In this document: positions 1 to 8,689 of the stretch, piece by piece | Position numbering within the stretch: the stretch's first letter is position 1 | How the letters are laid out: every line of letters begins with the position of its first letter | NCBI GenBank assembly: GCA_029938085.1 | Contig: JAPYOS010000001.1 | Location: 186,143-250,142, forward strand | Reading direction: 5' to 3' | From: Oceanospirillaceae bacterium | GTDB taxonomy: Bacteria; Pseudomonadota; Gammaproteobacteria; Pseudomonadales; Balneatricaceae | DNA length: 64,000 nt | Program-made: the position numbers and the translations under genes | The notes under the pieces: generated by a model | Seen by the model: the letters and a program-made list of their open reading frames with translations, nothing else | Database searches by the model: none | What the model was told of the DNA's origin: nothing

Positions 1-890
1 TAGCTGCCAAACTAACCCAACAACTAGAACGGTTAGGGCTCAATACCTTAGGCCAAGCCCAAGCGTTACCACGATCTGCCTTAGGCCAGCGTTTGGGGCA
101 AGAGTTAGTGACTTACCTGCAACAGCTAGACCATACCAAAGCCCCTGCAAAAACCAATTACCAACCCCCAGAGCGGTTTCGACAAGGTTTGGAATTACTC
201 TACGACATTGAACTTAGCAGCGCCTTACGCTTTCCTTTAAGGCGTTTATTAGATGACCTAGAGGCGTTTTTAGCACCACGGAAATTACAAGCAGGCGGCC
301 TAAACTTAAGTCTTCATTACCGTGAATTGCCCGCTGAAAAGGTGCATATCGGCTGTAGCGGCGGGGAATACCGTGCTCAAGTGTGGCTTAACCTTGCCAT
401 GCTGCACTTAGAGCAACTACAACTGCAGGCTCCCATTATTGCGATGCGCCTTAGCACCAGCGGGCAACATTCATGGGAGCCTTTATCCAACCAATTATTT
501 GAACCTCAAGGCGGTAAACTCACGGCAGACCAGCTAATCAGCCGATTACAAAATAAACTGGGCAATCACGCCGTGCAGCAAGTATTTCTACGCGACGACC
601 ATCGCCCCGAACGTAGCTTTTATCAAGGGCTACCTAAAACCCATGCTGCCGCACCAAACGCCACCGTTTGCTTACGCCCGAGTTTATTGCTCACCATCCC
701 CAAAGCCTTACACCATAAACCCAACCACCAATGGTGTGTCATGTCTGGCCCCGAGCGGATCCAAAGTGGTTGGTGGGACAACGTTAGCATTTGCCGCGAT
801 TATTTTATTGCCCGTAACCCCCTAGGTCAGGTGTGTTGGTTATTCCGCACCCCCACAGAAGAATGGTTTTTACATGGCTACTTTGCATAA
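1..890 (+). CDS. imuB: ImuB, C-terminal part (Y-family polymerase-like mutasome protein), 5' end cut by window
   Basis: The frame is open from base 3, so this is the 3' part of a longer gene. A TTG at 93 could be mistaken for a start, but coding clearly continues upstream of it (AAKLTQQLERLGLNTLGQ...), resembling the helix-hairpin-helix region of Y-family polymerases. The downstream part fits the ImuB C-terminal region, including the SGPERIQSGWWD motif and the terminal WFLHGYFA. ImuB is a catalytically inactive polymerase homologue that links the DnaE2 polymerase to the beta clamp during damage-induced mutagenesis. The stop overlaps the dnaE2 start by 17 bases, the usual imuA-imuB-dnaE2 arrangement. 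The promoter and any LexA box lie outside the window. Confidence 0.9.
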   Translation, partial: AAKLTQQLERLGLNTLGQAQALPRSALGQRLGQELVTYLQQLDHTKAPAKTNYQPPERFRQGLELLYDIELSSALRFPLRRLLDDLEAFLAPRKLQAGGLNLSLHYRELPAEKVHIGCSGGEYRAQVWLNLAMLHLEQLQLQAPIIAMRLSTSGQHSWEPLSNQLFEPQGGKLTADQLISRLQNKLGNHAVQQVFLRDDHRPERSFYQGLPKTHAAAPNATVCLRPSLLLTIPKALHHKPNHQWCVMSGPERIQSGWWDNVSICRDYFIARNPLGQVCWLFRTPTEEWFLHGYFA

Positions 891-3800
891 CCCCAAGGGG
901 TCTATCGACGACGCCCCCATTCACTATGCCGAACTACATTGCTTAAGCAATTTTAGTTTTTTGCGTGCAGCCTCTCACCCGCAAGAGCTGATACAACAGG
1001 CAGACGATTTAGGTTATCAAGCATTAGCCCTAACCGATGAATGTTCTGTGGCGGGCGTAGTGCGCGCTTATCAGCACAAAAAAGAACACCAACTCAACAT
1101 CAAACTAATTATTGGCAGCGAATTTGTGCTGCACCAAGAGCGCCTAGTGGTATTAGCACCTAACCGCCTGGCTTATAGTCAGCTGTGCCAACTCATTAGC
1201 TTAGCCAGAAGGCGTTGCGACAAAGGCAGTTACCAAGTTTCTATTGACGACTTCAAACCTTTAAGTGAATGCTTACTAATCTGGAACCCTCATCCAACTA
1301 GCACTCCTAAAGTGGGTGAAGCTTTAGGTGCAGAATTAAGAAAACACCATCGACAACGTCTGTGGGTGGGCTGTCATCGGCGTTTAAGCGCCCTCGACCA
1401 AAGCCTACAAACACACTGCCAAGCCATGGCCACAGCCTACGATTTACCCATAGTAGCGGTAGGTCAGGTGGTGATGCACAGCCCCGATCGGCAGATGTTA
1501 CACGACACTCTAACCGCCATTCGCCTAGGATTACCGGTACACGCCTGTGGTTATGCCTTGCAAGCCAACCGTGAACGTAGCCTGCGGCCATTACCCAAAA
1601 TCGCCAAACTCTACCCTGCTGCATGGCTTAAAGCCAGTGTGGAAATTGCCGAAAAATGTCACTTTTGTTTATCGGAACTGAGTTATCAGTACCCTGCAGA
1701 ATTAGTGCCCCAAGGTTATGACGCCAACAGCTATTTACACCACTTAGTGGAACAAGGAAAGCGCATTCGCTTTCCTGCCGGAGTGCCCCACAAAATTGCC
1801 AAAATCATTGATAAAGAACTCACGCTAATCGCCTCGGAAGGTTACGCCCACTTTTTTCTTACCGTGTATGACTTGGTTCAATTTGCTAAAAGCCGACATA
1901 TCCTCTACCAAGGCCGGGGTTCTTCGGCCAACTCGGTGGTGTGTTATTGCTTAGAAATCACCGCCGTTGATCCGCGCCAGATCGAGGTCTTATTTGAACG
2001 CTTTATCTCCAAAGAACGGGCCGAACCCCCCGATATTGACGTCGATTTTGAACATCAACGCCGCGAAGAAATCATTCAATACATCTACCAAAAATACGGT
2101 CGTCACCGCGCCGCCTTAGCCGCTACAGTGATCACCTACCGTTTTAAGAGCGCCGTGCGTGAAGTGGGCAAAGCCCTAGGCATTAACCTACCGCAATTAG
2201 AGCTGTTTATTAAAAACGTAGACCGCCGTGACCGTGACCAAAACTTGCGCGATCAACTACAAAGTTTAGTCCTTGATGGTGCAAGCCATGTGGGCCGCTG
2301 TTTTTTACAACTGATACAAACCTTACAAGGTTTTCCCCGCCACTTGTCACAACACGTGGGTGGTTTTGTTATTAGTGCAGGTCCCTTAAGCGACCTAGTG
2401 CCTATAGAAAATGCCGCCATGGCCGACCGCACGGTAATCCAATGGGACAAAGATGACCTAGAAAGCCTTGCCCTACTCAAAGTCGATGTACTGGCCTTAG
2501 GTATGCTCAGCGCCATCCGCAGGGCCTTGCACATGGTGCATCAACACCATGGCCGCAAACTCAGCTTGGCCGACATTACTCGTATGGACGATGACGCTAA
2601 GGTGTATGCCATGTTGCAACAAGGCGACAGTGTGGGTGTATTTCAGGTGGAATCCCGTGCTCAAATGAGCATGTTGCCACGTTTAAAACCCGCCTGTTTT
2701 TATGACCTTGTGATCCAAATTGCCATAGTGAGGCCAGGGCCTATTCAAGGCGACATGGTGCATCCTTTCTTACGCCGCCGGGCAGGCAAGGAGTCTGTAG
2801 ACTACCCATCCAAAGAAGTGGAAGGAGTGTTAAAGCGCACTTTGGGAGTGCCCATTTTTCAAGAACAAGTAATTAAACTCGCTATGGTGGCCGCTGGTTT
2901 TAGTGGTGGCGAAGCCGACCGTTTACGCCGTACAATGGCCAGCTGGAAACGCCACGGCGAACTGGAACAATTTCACCATAAGCTAGTTGAAGGCATGGTG
3001 GCACGGGGTTATGACGTTGAATTCGCCGAACGTTTGTATCAACAAATTTTGGGGTTTGGCGAATATGGTTTCCCCGAATCTCACTCCGCTAGTTTTGCCG
3101 TATTAGCCTATGTCTCCGCATGGCTTAAATACCATTACCCTGCGGCCTTTTATTGTGCCATTCTCAACAGCCAACCTATGGGTTTTTATAGCGCCTCTCA
3201 ATTAGTACAAGACGCCCGCCGCCATGGTTTGCAAGTATTACCTGTGTGTATTAACCAGAGCTATTGGGATCACAATTTAGAAGACACTTCGAGCGGGGAA
3301 CTCGCCCTACGTTTAGGCTTTAGACAAGTGAAAGGCGCACATCAAAAGCACATGCAACAATTGCTCGAACAAAGGCCAACCGCAGGCTTTACAAATTTAC
3401 CTCAGGTACAGGCATTACACTTAGCCAAAGGCCAACTGGAAGCCCTTGCTAGTGCTAATGCCTTACGTTGTTTTAGTGGCCACCGCTATCAAGCCCGCTG
3501 GCAGTTACTCGACAACCACCAAGATTTACCATTGCTGCGTGAAGTGCACGAAGCTCAGCCCCACCAATTGCCAGCACCGTCAAAATTAGACGCCCTCACA
3601 GAAGATTATGCCAGCCTACGCTTAAGTCTAGAACAACACCCCATTGCGCTACTGAGGCATAGCGGCCTACTCAAAGGTTGCAGCAGCGCTAGCCAATTGG
3701 CCCACAAGCCACACCAAACCTTAGTGACCGCCGCCGGTTTGGTCACGGGTAGGCAAAGGCCCGGCACTGCCTCGGGGGTCACTTTTATTACCCTAGAAGA

Positions 3801-4005
3801 CGAAACAGGTAATACTAACCTAGTGGTTTGGCAAGGCACCTCTCGCGCCCAGCGCCAAGCCTATTTAAACGCCAAAATTTTAAAAGTAAAAGGTATTTTA
3901 GAACGCGACCCAGACAGCCAAGTGATCCACCTCATCGCTGGCAAACTCATCGACTGTAGCCACTTGTTAGAGCAACTCAAACTGAGTTCGAGAGATTTTC
4001 ACTAA
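874..4005 (+). CDS. dnaE2: Error-prone DNA polymerase DnaE2 (ImuC)
   Basis: At 1043 residues this is the normal length for DnaE2 and shorter than replicative DnaE. The N-terminal PHP domain starts at about residue 18 (YAELHCLSNFSFL, then ALTDECSVAGV). The palm motif PDIDVDFE lies at about residues 385-393 and carries catalytic aspartates. A C-terminal OB-fold region (GLVTGRQRPGTASG, then FITLEDETGNTNLVVW) is present. DnaE2 performs translesion synthesis with ImuB during the SOS response. The gene overlaps imuB by 17 bases, so the two are co-transcribed and probably translationally coupled. Its stop (4003-4005) directly abuts the stop of the convergent hexR-like gene with no spacer. Confidence 0.95.
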   Translation: MATLHNPKGSIDDAPIHYAELHCLSNFSFLRAASHPQELIQQADDLGYQALALTDECSVAGVVRAYQHKKEHQLNIKLIIGSEFVLHQERLVVLAPNRLAYSQLCQLISLARRRCDKGSYQVSIDDFKPLSECLLIWNPHPTSTPKVGEALGAELRKHHRQRLWVGCHRRLSALDQSLQTHCQAMATAYDLPIVAVGQVVMHSPDRQMLHDTLTAIRLGLPVHACGYALQANRERSLRPLPKIAKLYPAAWLKASVEIAEKCHFCLSELSYQYPAELVPQGYDANSYLHHLVEQGKRIRFPAGVPHKIAKIIDKELTLIASEGYAHFFLTVYDLVQFAKSRHILYQGRGSSANSVVCYCLEITAVDPRQIEVLFERFISKERAEPPDIDVDFEHQRREEIIQYIYQKYGRHRAALAATVITYRFKSAVREVGKALGINLPQLELFIKNVDRRDRDQNLRDQLQSLVLDGASHVGRCFLQLIQTLQGFPRHLSQHVGGFVISAGPLSDLVPIENAAMADRTVIQWDKDDLESLALLKVDVLALGMLSAIRRALHMVHQHHGRKLSLADITRMDDDAKVYAMLQQGDSVGVFQVESRAQMSMLPRLKPACFYDLVIQIAIVRPGPIQGDMVHPFLRRRAGKESVDYPSKEVEGVLKRTLGVPIFQEQVIKLAMVAAGFSGGEADRLRRTMASWKRHGELEQFHHKLVEGMVARGYDVEFAERLYQQILGFGEYGFPESHSASFAVLAYVSAWLKYHYPAAFYCAILNSQPMGFYSASQLVQDARRHGLQVLPVCINQSYWDHNLEDTSSGELALRLGFRQVKGAHQKHMQQLLEQRPTAGFTNLPQVQALHLAKGQLEALASANALRCFSGHRYQARWQLLDNHQDLPLLREVHEAQPHQLPAPSKLDALTEDYASLRLSLEQHPIALLRHSGLLKGCSSASQLAHKPHQTLVTAAGLVTGRQRPGTASGVTFITLEDETGNTNLVVWQGTSRAQRQAYLNAKILKVKGILERDPDSQVIHLIAGKLIDCSHLLEQLKLSSRDFH

Positions 4006-4875
4006 CTACTTAGGGCGTTTGGCAGGAATACGTAAACTCTTGAGGGAACGTTTGATGGTTTTAAGATGCGCCTTGGCTTCTTCGCCCAGTTGCATAGTCA
4101 CGCCTACGGCGAGCACGTCGATCACCACCATTTGGGTTATGCGTGACGACATAAGAGTATTGAGCTCTTTGTCTTCATCTAGATCGATGTATAACGGGAT
4201 CTGAACCTGTTGCGCCAAGGGGGTATTACTGGGGCACAATGCAATCACGGTAGCGCCGGCATCCATAGCCAATTGTGTGGTGTGTAACAAGTCTTTGGTG
4301 CGGCCCGTCTGCGAGATCGCAATCACCACATCACCAGGCTGTAGCGTGACGGCTGCCATGGTTTGTAAATGGGGGTCTGAATAGGCTGCCGCCGACATAT
4401 TAAGGCGGAAAAACTTATGCTGCGCGTCACTACAAATGGGCGCCGAAGCACCAAAGCCATAACAATCTACGCGTTTGGTTTGCGCTAAGGCGACAATCGC
4501 TTGCTCTAAGTTGGCGGCATCTAAATCGGACTTCACGCGCATGAGGTTACCCATGGTGGAGTCGAATATTTTTTCTTTAAACTCTTCTACCGAATCACGG
4601 CTGTCTAAACGAAACTGTTCGTAGGAGGTATTGGATGCTACAAACTGGGCCAGGGTAAGTTTAAAGCCTTGGAATCCATCAAACCCGATAGCACGACAAA
4701 ATCGCACCACCGTAGGCTCACTCACACCCGCAGCGGCAGCCAAATCAACAATGCGCATTTGCACTACCTTGGCCCTATGCTCCAACACATAGTCAGCCAC
4801 CTTGCGTTCAGACTTACGCAACTTTTCATGGGCTTGTTGTATGGTTTTGAACAGGTCTTGATTAGTTTTAGGCAT
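4006..4875 (-). CDS. hexR: RpiR/HexR-family transcriptional regulator (HTH plus SIS domain)
   Basis: The 289-residue protein has an N-terminal RpiR-type helix-turn-helix (KSERKVADYVLEH, then VSEPTVVRFCRAIGFDGFQGFK, about residues 18-70) and a C-terminal SIS sugar-phosphate-binding domain with the ISQTGRTKDLL motif (about residues 185-200). The whole architecture matches E. coli/Pseudomonas HexR, which senses 2-keto-3-deoxy-6-phosphogluconate and controls central carbon genes. No zwf, edd or eda gene is in the window, so the hexR name rests on resemblance only; another RpiR regulator is possible. It lies 92 bases downstream of dctM on the same strand and could be read through from the TRAP operon. 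A perfect inverted repeat (4893-4919) lies just upstream of its start. Confidence 0.8.
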   Translation of the reverse strand: MPKTNQDLFKTIQQAHEKLRKSERKVADYVLEHRAKVVQMRIVDLAAAAGVSEPTVVRFCRAIGFDGFQGFKLTLAQFVASNTSYEQFRLDSRDSVEEFKEKIFDSTMGNLMRVKSDLDAANLEQAIVALAQTKRVDCYGFGASAPICSDAQHKFFRLNMSAAAYSDPHLQTMAAVTLQPGDVVIAISQTGRTKDLLHTTQLAMDAGATVIALCPSNTPLAQQVQIPLYIDLDEDKELNTLMSSRITQMVVIDVLAVGVTMQLGEEAKAHLKTIKRSLKSLRIPAKRPK

Positions 4876-4892
4876 TCACGCAGCCGCAGCAG

Positions 4893-4919
4893 TGGGGTAG
4901 TTGTTTTTATTCTACCCCA
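4893..4919. repeat. Perfect 8-bp inverted repeat between dctM and hexR
   Basis: TGGGGTAG (4893-4900) and CTACCCCA (4912-4919) are exact reverse complements separated by 11 AT-rich bases. The site is 18 bases upstream of the hexR-like start and about 50 bases past the dctM stop. It could be a regulator operator or a hairpin ending dctM transcription. There is no T-run on either side, which argues against a classical intrinsic terminator. It does not resemble the TTGT-N7/8-ACAA type HexR site. Confidence 0.5.
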
Positions 4920-4967
4920 TCCACTTAATGACTAGCTACTAGTGACTTAACTGTGACCCACTAATTG

Positions 4968-7628
4968 TCAAAATTGCAAAGATACATCCTTGTGACTAGA
5001 CAGGCATGCCGACACTGTAGTGGCTAAATCATGAGACATACGCTCCTGCAAACGTAAGCCGATAGAGCTACTGATCGCTGCATCATAAGTAGCCAGCGCA
5101 GGTGCCAATTCCAAGGCAGCAGTTTGCCGCCATTGAACTTCATCATTAAGCAACGTCATGGCTTGTAAATGATAGGCCTTGGCTTTTTCTGGGTTGTACT
5201 TGCTACCCTTGAGCGCTCGTCGTGCCTTAGACAACTTAGACTTAACAGCACTCACGCCGGCAAAATAGCCCAACTGCCTCTCTTGCACTTTGATGGCGGC
5301 CATCGCCGTTTTGGCATCCATACTCTCTATAGCGTCCTCTAACACGGCTACTGCACCCACCATTGCAGCAAGCTCTGGTGCTTGCTGTATCCATAAACGT
5401 AACTGCACAATACCGTCGTAGGCTTCATCAACGTTACGTCGATATTGATTGCGAGACTGTTTCTCGGCTTTGTTCAAGGTCTCATAAATAGGCCGTTGGC
5501 TAGACCACTCCGATGGAATACTCGCCGTTAAACGTTGGCTTAATGATGCCAAATCAACAATACGTTGCTTCAACTCGGCCCGACGATCATCATTGAGGGC
5601 GATGTCGTCTAAACGCCTAAGTTGCAGCGCTGCATCTTCACTCAAACGTGTATTGCGTCGTACATGGGCTTGAAGCTCTCTTACTTGCTTGTGTAATGGC
5701 GCATAACTGACTTCAAAATCAGTCAACTGAGCCTTAGCCTGATGGATACCATTCACCTTCTCAAACGTTTGCCGCGCTTTGCTGAGACTGTCTTGCAACA
5801 AGTCGGCACTAGCGCTGGACAAATAGCTCACATCCACAGATGCCATGGTATCAATAGCCGCCATTAAACTGGCTTCTTGAATGCCATACAAGGTTAACAC
5901 TTGCTCTTCTAAGCACGGCTGAATACGTGGATTCATAGGCGGTGGTGCGGATTCCGATGTTAGATAAGTACGGTTTGGTAAGTAGTTAACTAAACTGGGG
6001 AAGAAGCCGGTAATCACCAAAGCCAAAATTTGCAAACCAATAAACGGCACTACACCTTTATAAATAGACAGGGTTTTAACAGCTTTATCTGCCACCCCTC
6101 GTAAATAGAAGAGTGCAAAACCAAAGGGCGGCGTAAGGAACGAGGTTTGTATATTCAAACCAATCATTACACCTAACCATACGGCAGTGATGTTGGCACT
6201 GGGGTCGGCCATTAAAATAGGCGCCACAATGGGTACAACCACTACAGCAATTTCAATAAAATCTAAGAAAAAGCCTAAGATAAAGATGACGGTCATGACC
6301 ACAAAGAACTGCATCCAAAAACCACCCGGCAGGCCGGTAAGCATGTCTTTGACTAATTCTTCACCACCAAAAGCACGAAACGCCGAGGTGAGCATGGCCG
6401 CGCCAATGAGGATAATAAACACCATGGAGGTTGTCTTGGCGGTTTCACCCATGACTTCATGGAGGATAGTGCCGTTTTTGAATACCCGCCAGCCACTCCA
6501 ACTTAGGGCCACCAGTAACGCCGCCACAGCCACTAAACCAAGAGCCACCCCTATGCGGTCTTCATCGGTGTTGATACTTTTAATATTAAGATCAAAGTTG
6601 GCCACAATAAAACCTAGAGCAACCACCGACAAAATAGCGATGAACGCGGGCCAATAACGTCGCTCGTCACGGTGGTGCAAACGATACCCTGCCATCAACA
6701 TGGCGCCCACCGCGCCCACCGCGCCCGCTTGGTTAACCGTAGCCACACCCATTAATATAGAACCCAAAACCACAAGAATAAGGCTCAAAGGCGGCAATAA
6801 ACTCATCAACACTTTAACTAAAAACTGGCGATCATACGCCCCCGAATAGCCAATAGGAGGCGCGCTCTTGGGCCTTAAAAGGGCGGTAAATAAAATATAT
6901 AACACATATAAAGCCACCAACAATATGCCGGGGATAAAAGCACCCATAAACATATCACCCGCGCTGGCCGATGTAATGTCCAATACCGATGGCATGGAAA
7001 ATTCACCCGTAATTTCGCGATACGCAGCCTTACGCATGGCACTGGCTTGATCGGCAGCACTACTGAGCTGGTCTGCCAAGATGATCAATACAATGGAGGG
7101 CGGGATAATTTGACCTAAGGTACCGGACGCACAAATGGTGCCGGTGGCCAACGAATGGGAGTATTTATTACGTAACATGGCGGGTAGAGAGATCATACCC
7201 ATGGCAATAACTGTGGCGCCAACTATGCCCGTTGTAGCCGCCAATAAGGCGCCCACCAATACCACAGAAATACCTAACCCACCTGGGACTGGGCCAAACA
7301 ACTGGGCCATCGTCACCAGCAAGTCTTCGGCCACTTTGGAACGTTGCAACATAATGCCCATAAATATGAACAATGGAATGGCGATCAAGGTGTCCCGTTC
7401 CACGTTCCAGTACAGGCTTCTAAAGTTGGTGACACCGGCACTGAGCCACTGAACAGGGCCGCCTTCATGGAAATAGGCGTCTGGGTTATCGGCAAACACC
7501 CAACCGGCTAACGCGGCTAAACCAATGGCAATAATGGACGATCCGGGCAAAGAAAATGCCACCGGAAAACCGGACAAAAGCGCTGTGATCATCAGCAGGA
7601 CTAAAATCCCTAAAAACAAAAGTTCCAT
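4968..7628 (-). CDS. dctM: TRAP transporter large permease (DctM) with long C-terminal helical extension
   Basis: Residues 1 to about 548 form the membrane part: many hydrophobic helices and typical DctM stretches (LFIFMGIMLQRSKVAEDL, IIPPSIVLIILADQ, LNIQTSFLTPPFGFALFYLRG). This subunit drives sodium-coupled uptake of an organic acid delivered by DctP. The membrane part is larger than a typical DctM of about 430 residues because of an extra helix-rich insert near residues 240-380. From about residue 560 to 886 there is a charged, alanine/leucine-rich, almost certainly helical domain (LRRLDDIALNDDRRAELKQR) that I cannot assign. The ATG at 7626-7628 follows dctQ by 11 bases. The C-terminal domain is the odd feature. 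Confidence 0.9.
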   Translation of the reverse strand: MELLFLGILVLLMITALLSGFPVAFSLPGSSIIAIGLAALAGWVFADNPDAYFHEGGPVQWLSAGVTNFRSLYWNVERDTLIAIPLFIFMGIMLQRSKVAEDLLVTMAQLFGPVPGGLGISVVLVGALLAATTGIVGATVIAMGMISLPAMLRNKYSHSLATGTICASGTLGQIIPPSIVLIILADQLSSAADQASAMRKAAYREITGEFSMPSVLDITSASAGDMFMGAFIPGILLVALYVLYILFTALLRPKSAPPIGYSGAYDRQFLVKVLMSLLPPLSLILVVLGSILMGVATVNQAGAVGAVGAMLMAGYRLHHRDERRYWPAFIAILSVVALGFIVANFDLNIKSINTDEDRIGVALGLVAVAALLVALSWSGWRVFKNGTILHEVMGETAKTTSMVFIILIGAAMLTSAFRAFGGEELVKDMLTGLPGGFWMQFFVVMTVIFILGFFLDFIEIAVVVVPIVAPILMADPSANITAVWLGVMIGLNIQTSFLTPPFGFALFYLRGVADKAVKTLSIYKGVVPFIGLQILALVITGFFPSLVNYLPNRTYLTSESAPPPMNPRIQPCLEEQVLTLYGIQEASLMAAIDTMASVDVSYLSSASADLLQDSLSKARQTFEKVNGIHQAKAQLTDFEVSYAPLHKQVRELQAHVRRNTRLSEDAALQLRRLDDIALNDDRRAELKQRIVDLASLSQRLTASIPSEWSSQRPIYETLNKAEKQSRNQYRRNVDEAYDGIVQLRLWIQQAPELAAMVGAVAVLEDAIESMDAKTAMAAIKVQERQLGYFAGVSAVKSKLSKARRALKGSKYNPEKAKAYHLQAMTLLNDEVQWRQTAALELAPALATYDAAISSSIGLRLQERMSHDLATTVSACLSSHKDVSLQF

Positions 7629-7639
7629 AACGCAGAGTC

Positions 7640-8605
7640 CTAAGGGCTAGTCGCTGTTTCGCCACGTAGCACACCAAAGTGCTTGAGCAAATAACTTGAA
7701 AATTGAATAATCATAGAAAAAGCAAAAATGGCTAAGAAACCCACCATAATGTACTTTACATACATGCCATAGCCACTTTGAGACACTTCCACACTGAGCA
7801 GCGGACTATTAATACTGCTGGTTTTGTCCCACATGCCTAAGGTTAGGATGGTAAAACAAAGAGGTAGTCCCAGTAAACTTACGCCCAACACATTCACCCA
7901 AGACTGTGTGCGTGCCTTAAAATGGGTGTAGGCTACATCCACGCGAATATGGCCTTCAATGAGTAAGGTGTGGGCCGACGCAAACAAGAACAAGGCGGCA
8001 TACCAAAAACGCACTAGGTCGCCCATAAACGCCTGCTCATAGGAAAATACAAAGCGGCTAATAACAATTAAAAATTCGGCCACAACCACCAGCAAGGTGA
8101 GCCAAACAAAACCTAAACCTTTACTACGTAGGGCGATAAAACAAGCCAATAGCATCAAAGGAAGATGTACGTAGGTACCACGAAATTGGGGTTTGCCTAG
8201 TTCGGAAGTAATCTCATCGCCCACCAGAGGCGCCAACAGGGATTCGATACGTAACAGAGACACCAGCATATCGACCATGCCGACCAACAGAACCATCCAA
8301 AAAGCCGCTTTAATACTGGTGGCGGCCCAATCGGAGACGCGATCTGCAAGCATTTTATAGCTTTGTCCCCGCAACCTAGACACATGTATTGCCGCCAACA
8401 ATGGTGCAACGGCATAGCTCAATACCTGTAGCCAACCCAAACCTGCGGATGATTTTCCCGCAAGGGTATTCACTGCTCCTGGCCATAACGCCCAGAAGTT
8501 TAAAAAATTATTAAGCACAAAAATAACCGTGGCATAGACCACAGTAAAAGCAAGACTACGCAGTAGTAGGTCCTGCTTTAGAAAAGCGCTAGAAGATTGT
8601 TGCAT
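7640..8605 (-). CDS. dctQ: TRAP transporter small permease (DctQ)
   Basis: The protein is hydrophobic with about seven to eight predicted membrane helices, 321 residues from the ATG at 8605. This is longer than the four-helix DctQ minimum, as in TakP-type systems. The DctQ signature is the C-terminal part: FLFASAHTLLIEGHIRVDVAY followed by further helices. An in-frame GTG at 8650 would add 15 residues, but it lies inside the stem of the hairpin at 8641-8669, so the ATG at 8605 is preferred. It sits between dctP and dctM in a minus-strand operon. DctQ is the membrane partner that pairs with DctM to form the translocation channel. Confidence 0.85.
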   Translation of the reverse strand: MQQSSSAFLKQDLLLRSLAFTVVYATVIFVLNNFLNFWALWPGAVNTLAGKSSAGLGWLQVLSYAVAPLLAAIHVSRLRGQSYKMLADRVSDWAATSIKAAFWMVLLVGMVDMLVSLLRIESLLAPLVGDEITSELGKPQFRGTYVHLPLMLLACFIALRSKGLGFVWLTLLVVVAEFLIVISRFVFSYEQAFMGDLVRFWYAALFLFASAHTLLIEGHIRVDVAYTHFKARTQSWVNVLGVSLLGLPLCFTILTLGMWDKTSSINSPLLSVEVSQSGYGMYVKYIMVGFLAIFAFSMIIQFSSYLLKHFGVLRGETATSP

Positions 8606-8636
8606 GCTTAAAACCAAGACATAAGTACATAAACAG

Positions 8637-8669
8637 AAAAACCCACCCACAACAGAGTTGTGAGTGGGT
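8637..8669 (-). terminator. Intercistronic hairpin (attenuator) between dctP and dctQ
   Basis: Read on the minus strand, arms ACCCACTCACAAC and GTTGTGGGTGGGT enclose a three-base loop, with one T-G wobble in 13 positions, followed by TTTTCTG. The arms are 8657-8669 and 8641-8653. It begins about 20 bases after the dctP stop. Its form fits partial termination, which would leave the periplasmic binding protein more highly expressed than the permeases, as is common in binding-protein-dependent transporters. Confidence 0.8.
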
Positions 8670-8689
8670 GTAGGACCAGCGACAAAAAA

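Noticed and set aside
93-890. TTG at 93 as the start of the first protein
   Set aside because: The frame is open to the window edge with family-like residues upstream of 93, so the gene begins outside the window.
6187-6657. 156-residue plus-strand open frame opposite dctM
   Set aside because: It is rich in Met/Thr/Lys typical of an antisense shadow of a membrane protein and has no ribosome site.
8605-8650. dctQ start at GTG 8650
   Set aside because: The codon lies in a stable hairpin; the ATG at 8605 is at the beginning of the conserved protein.
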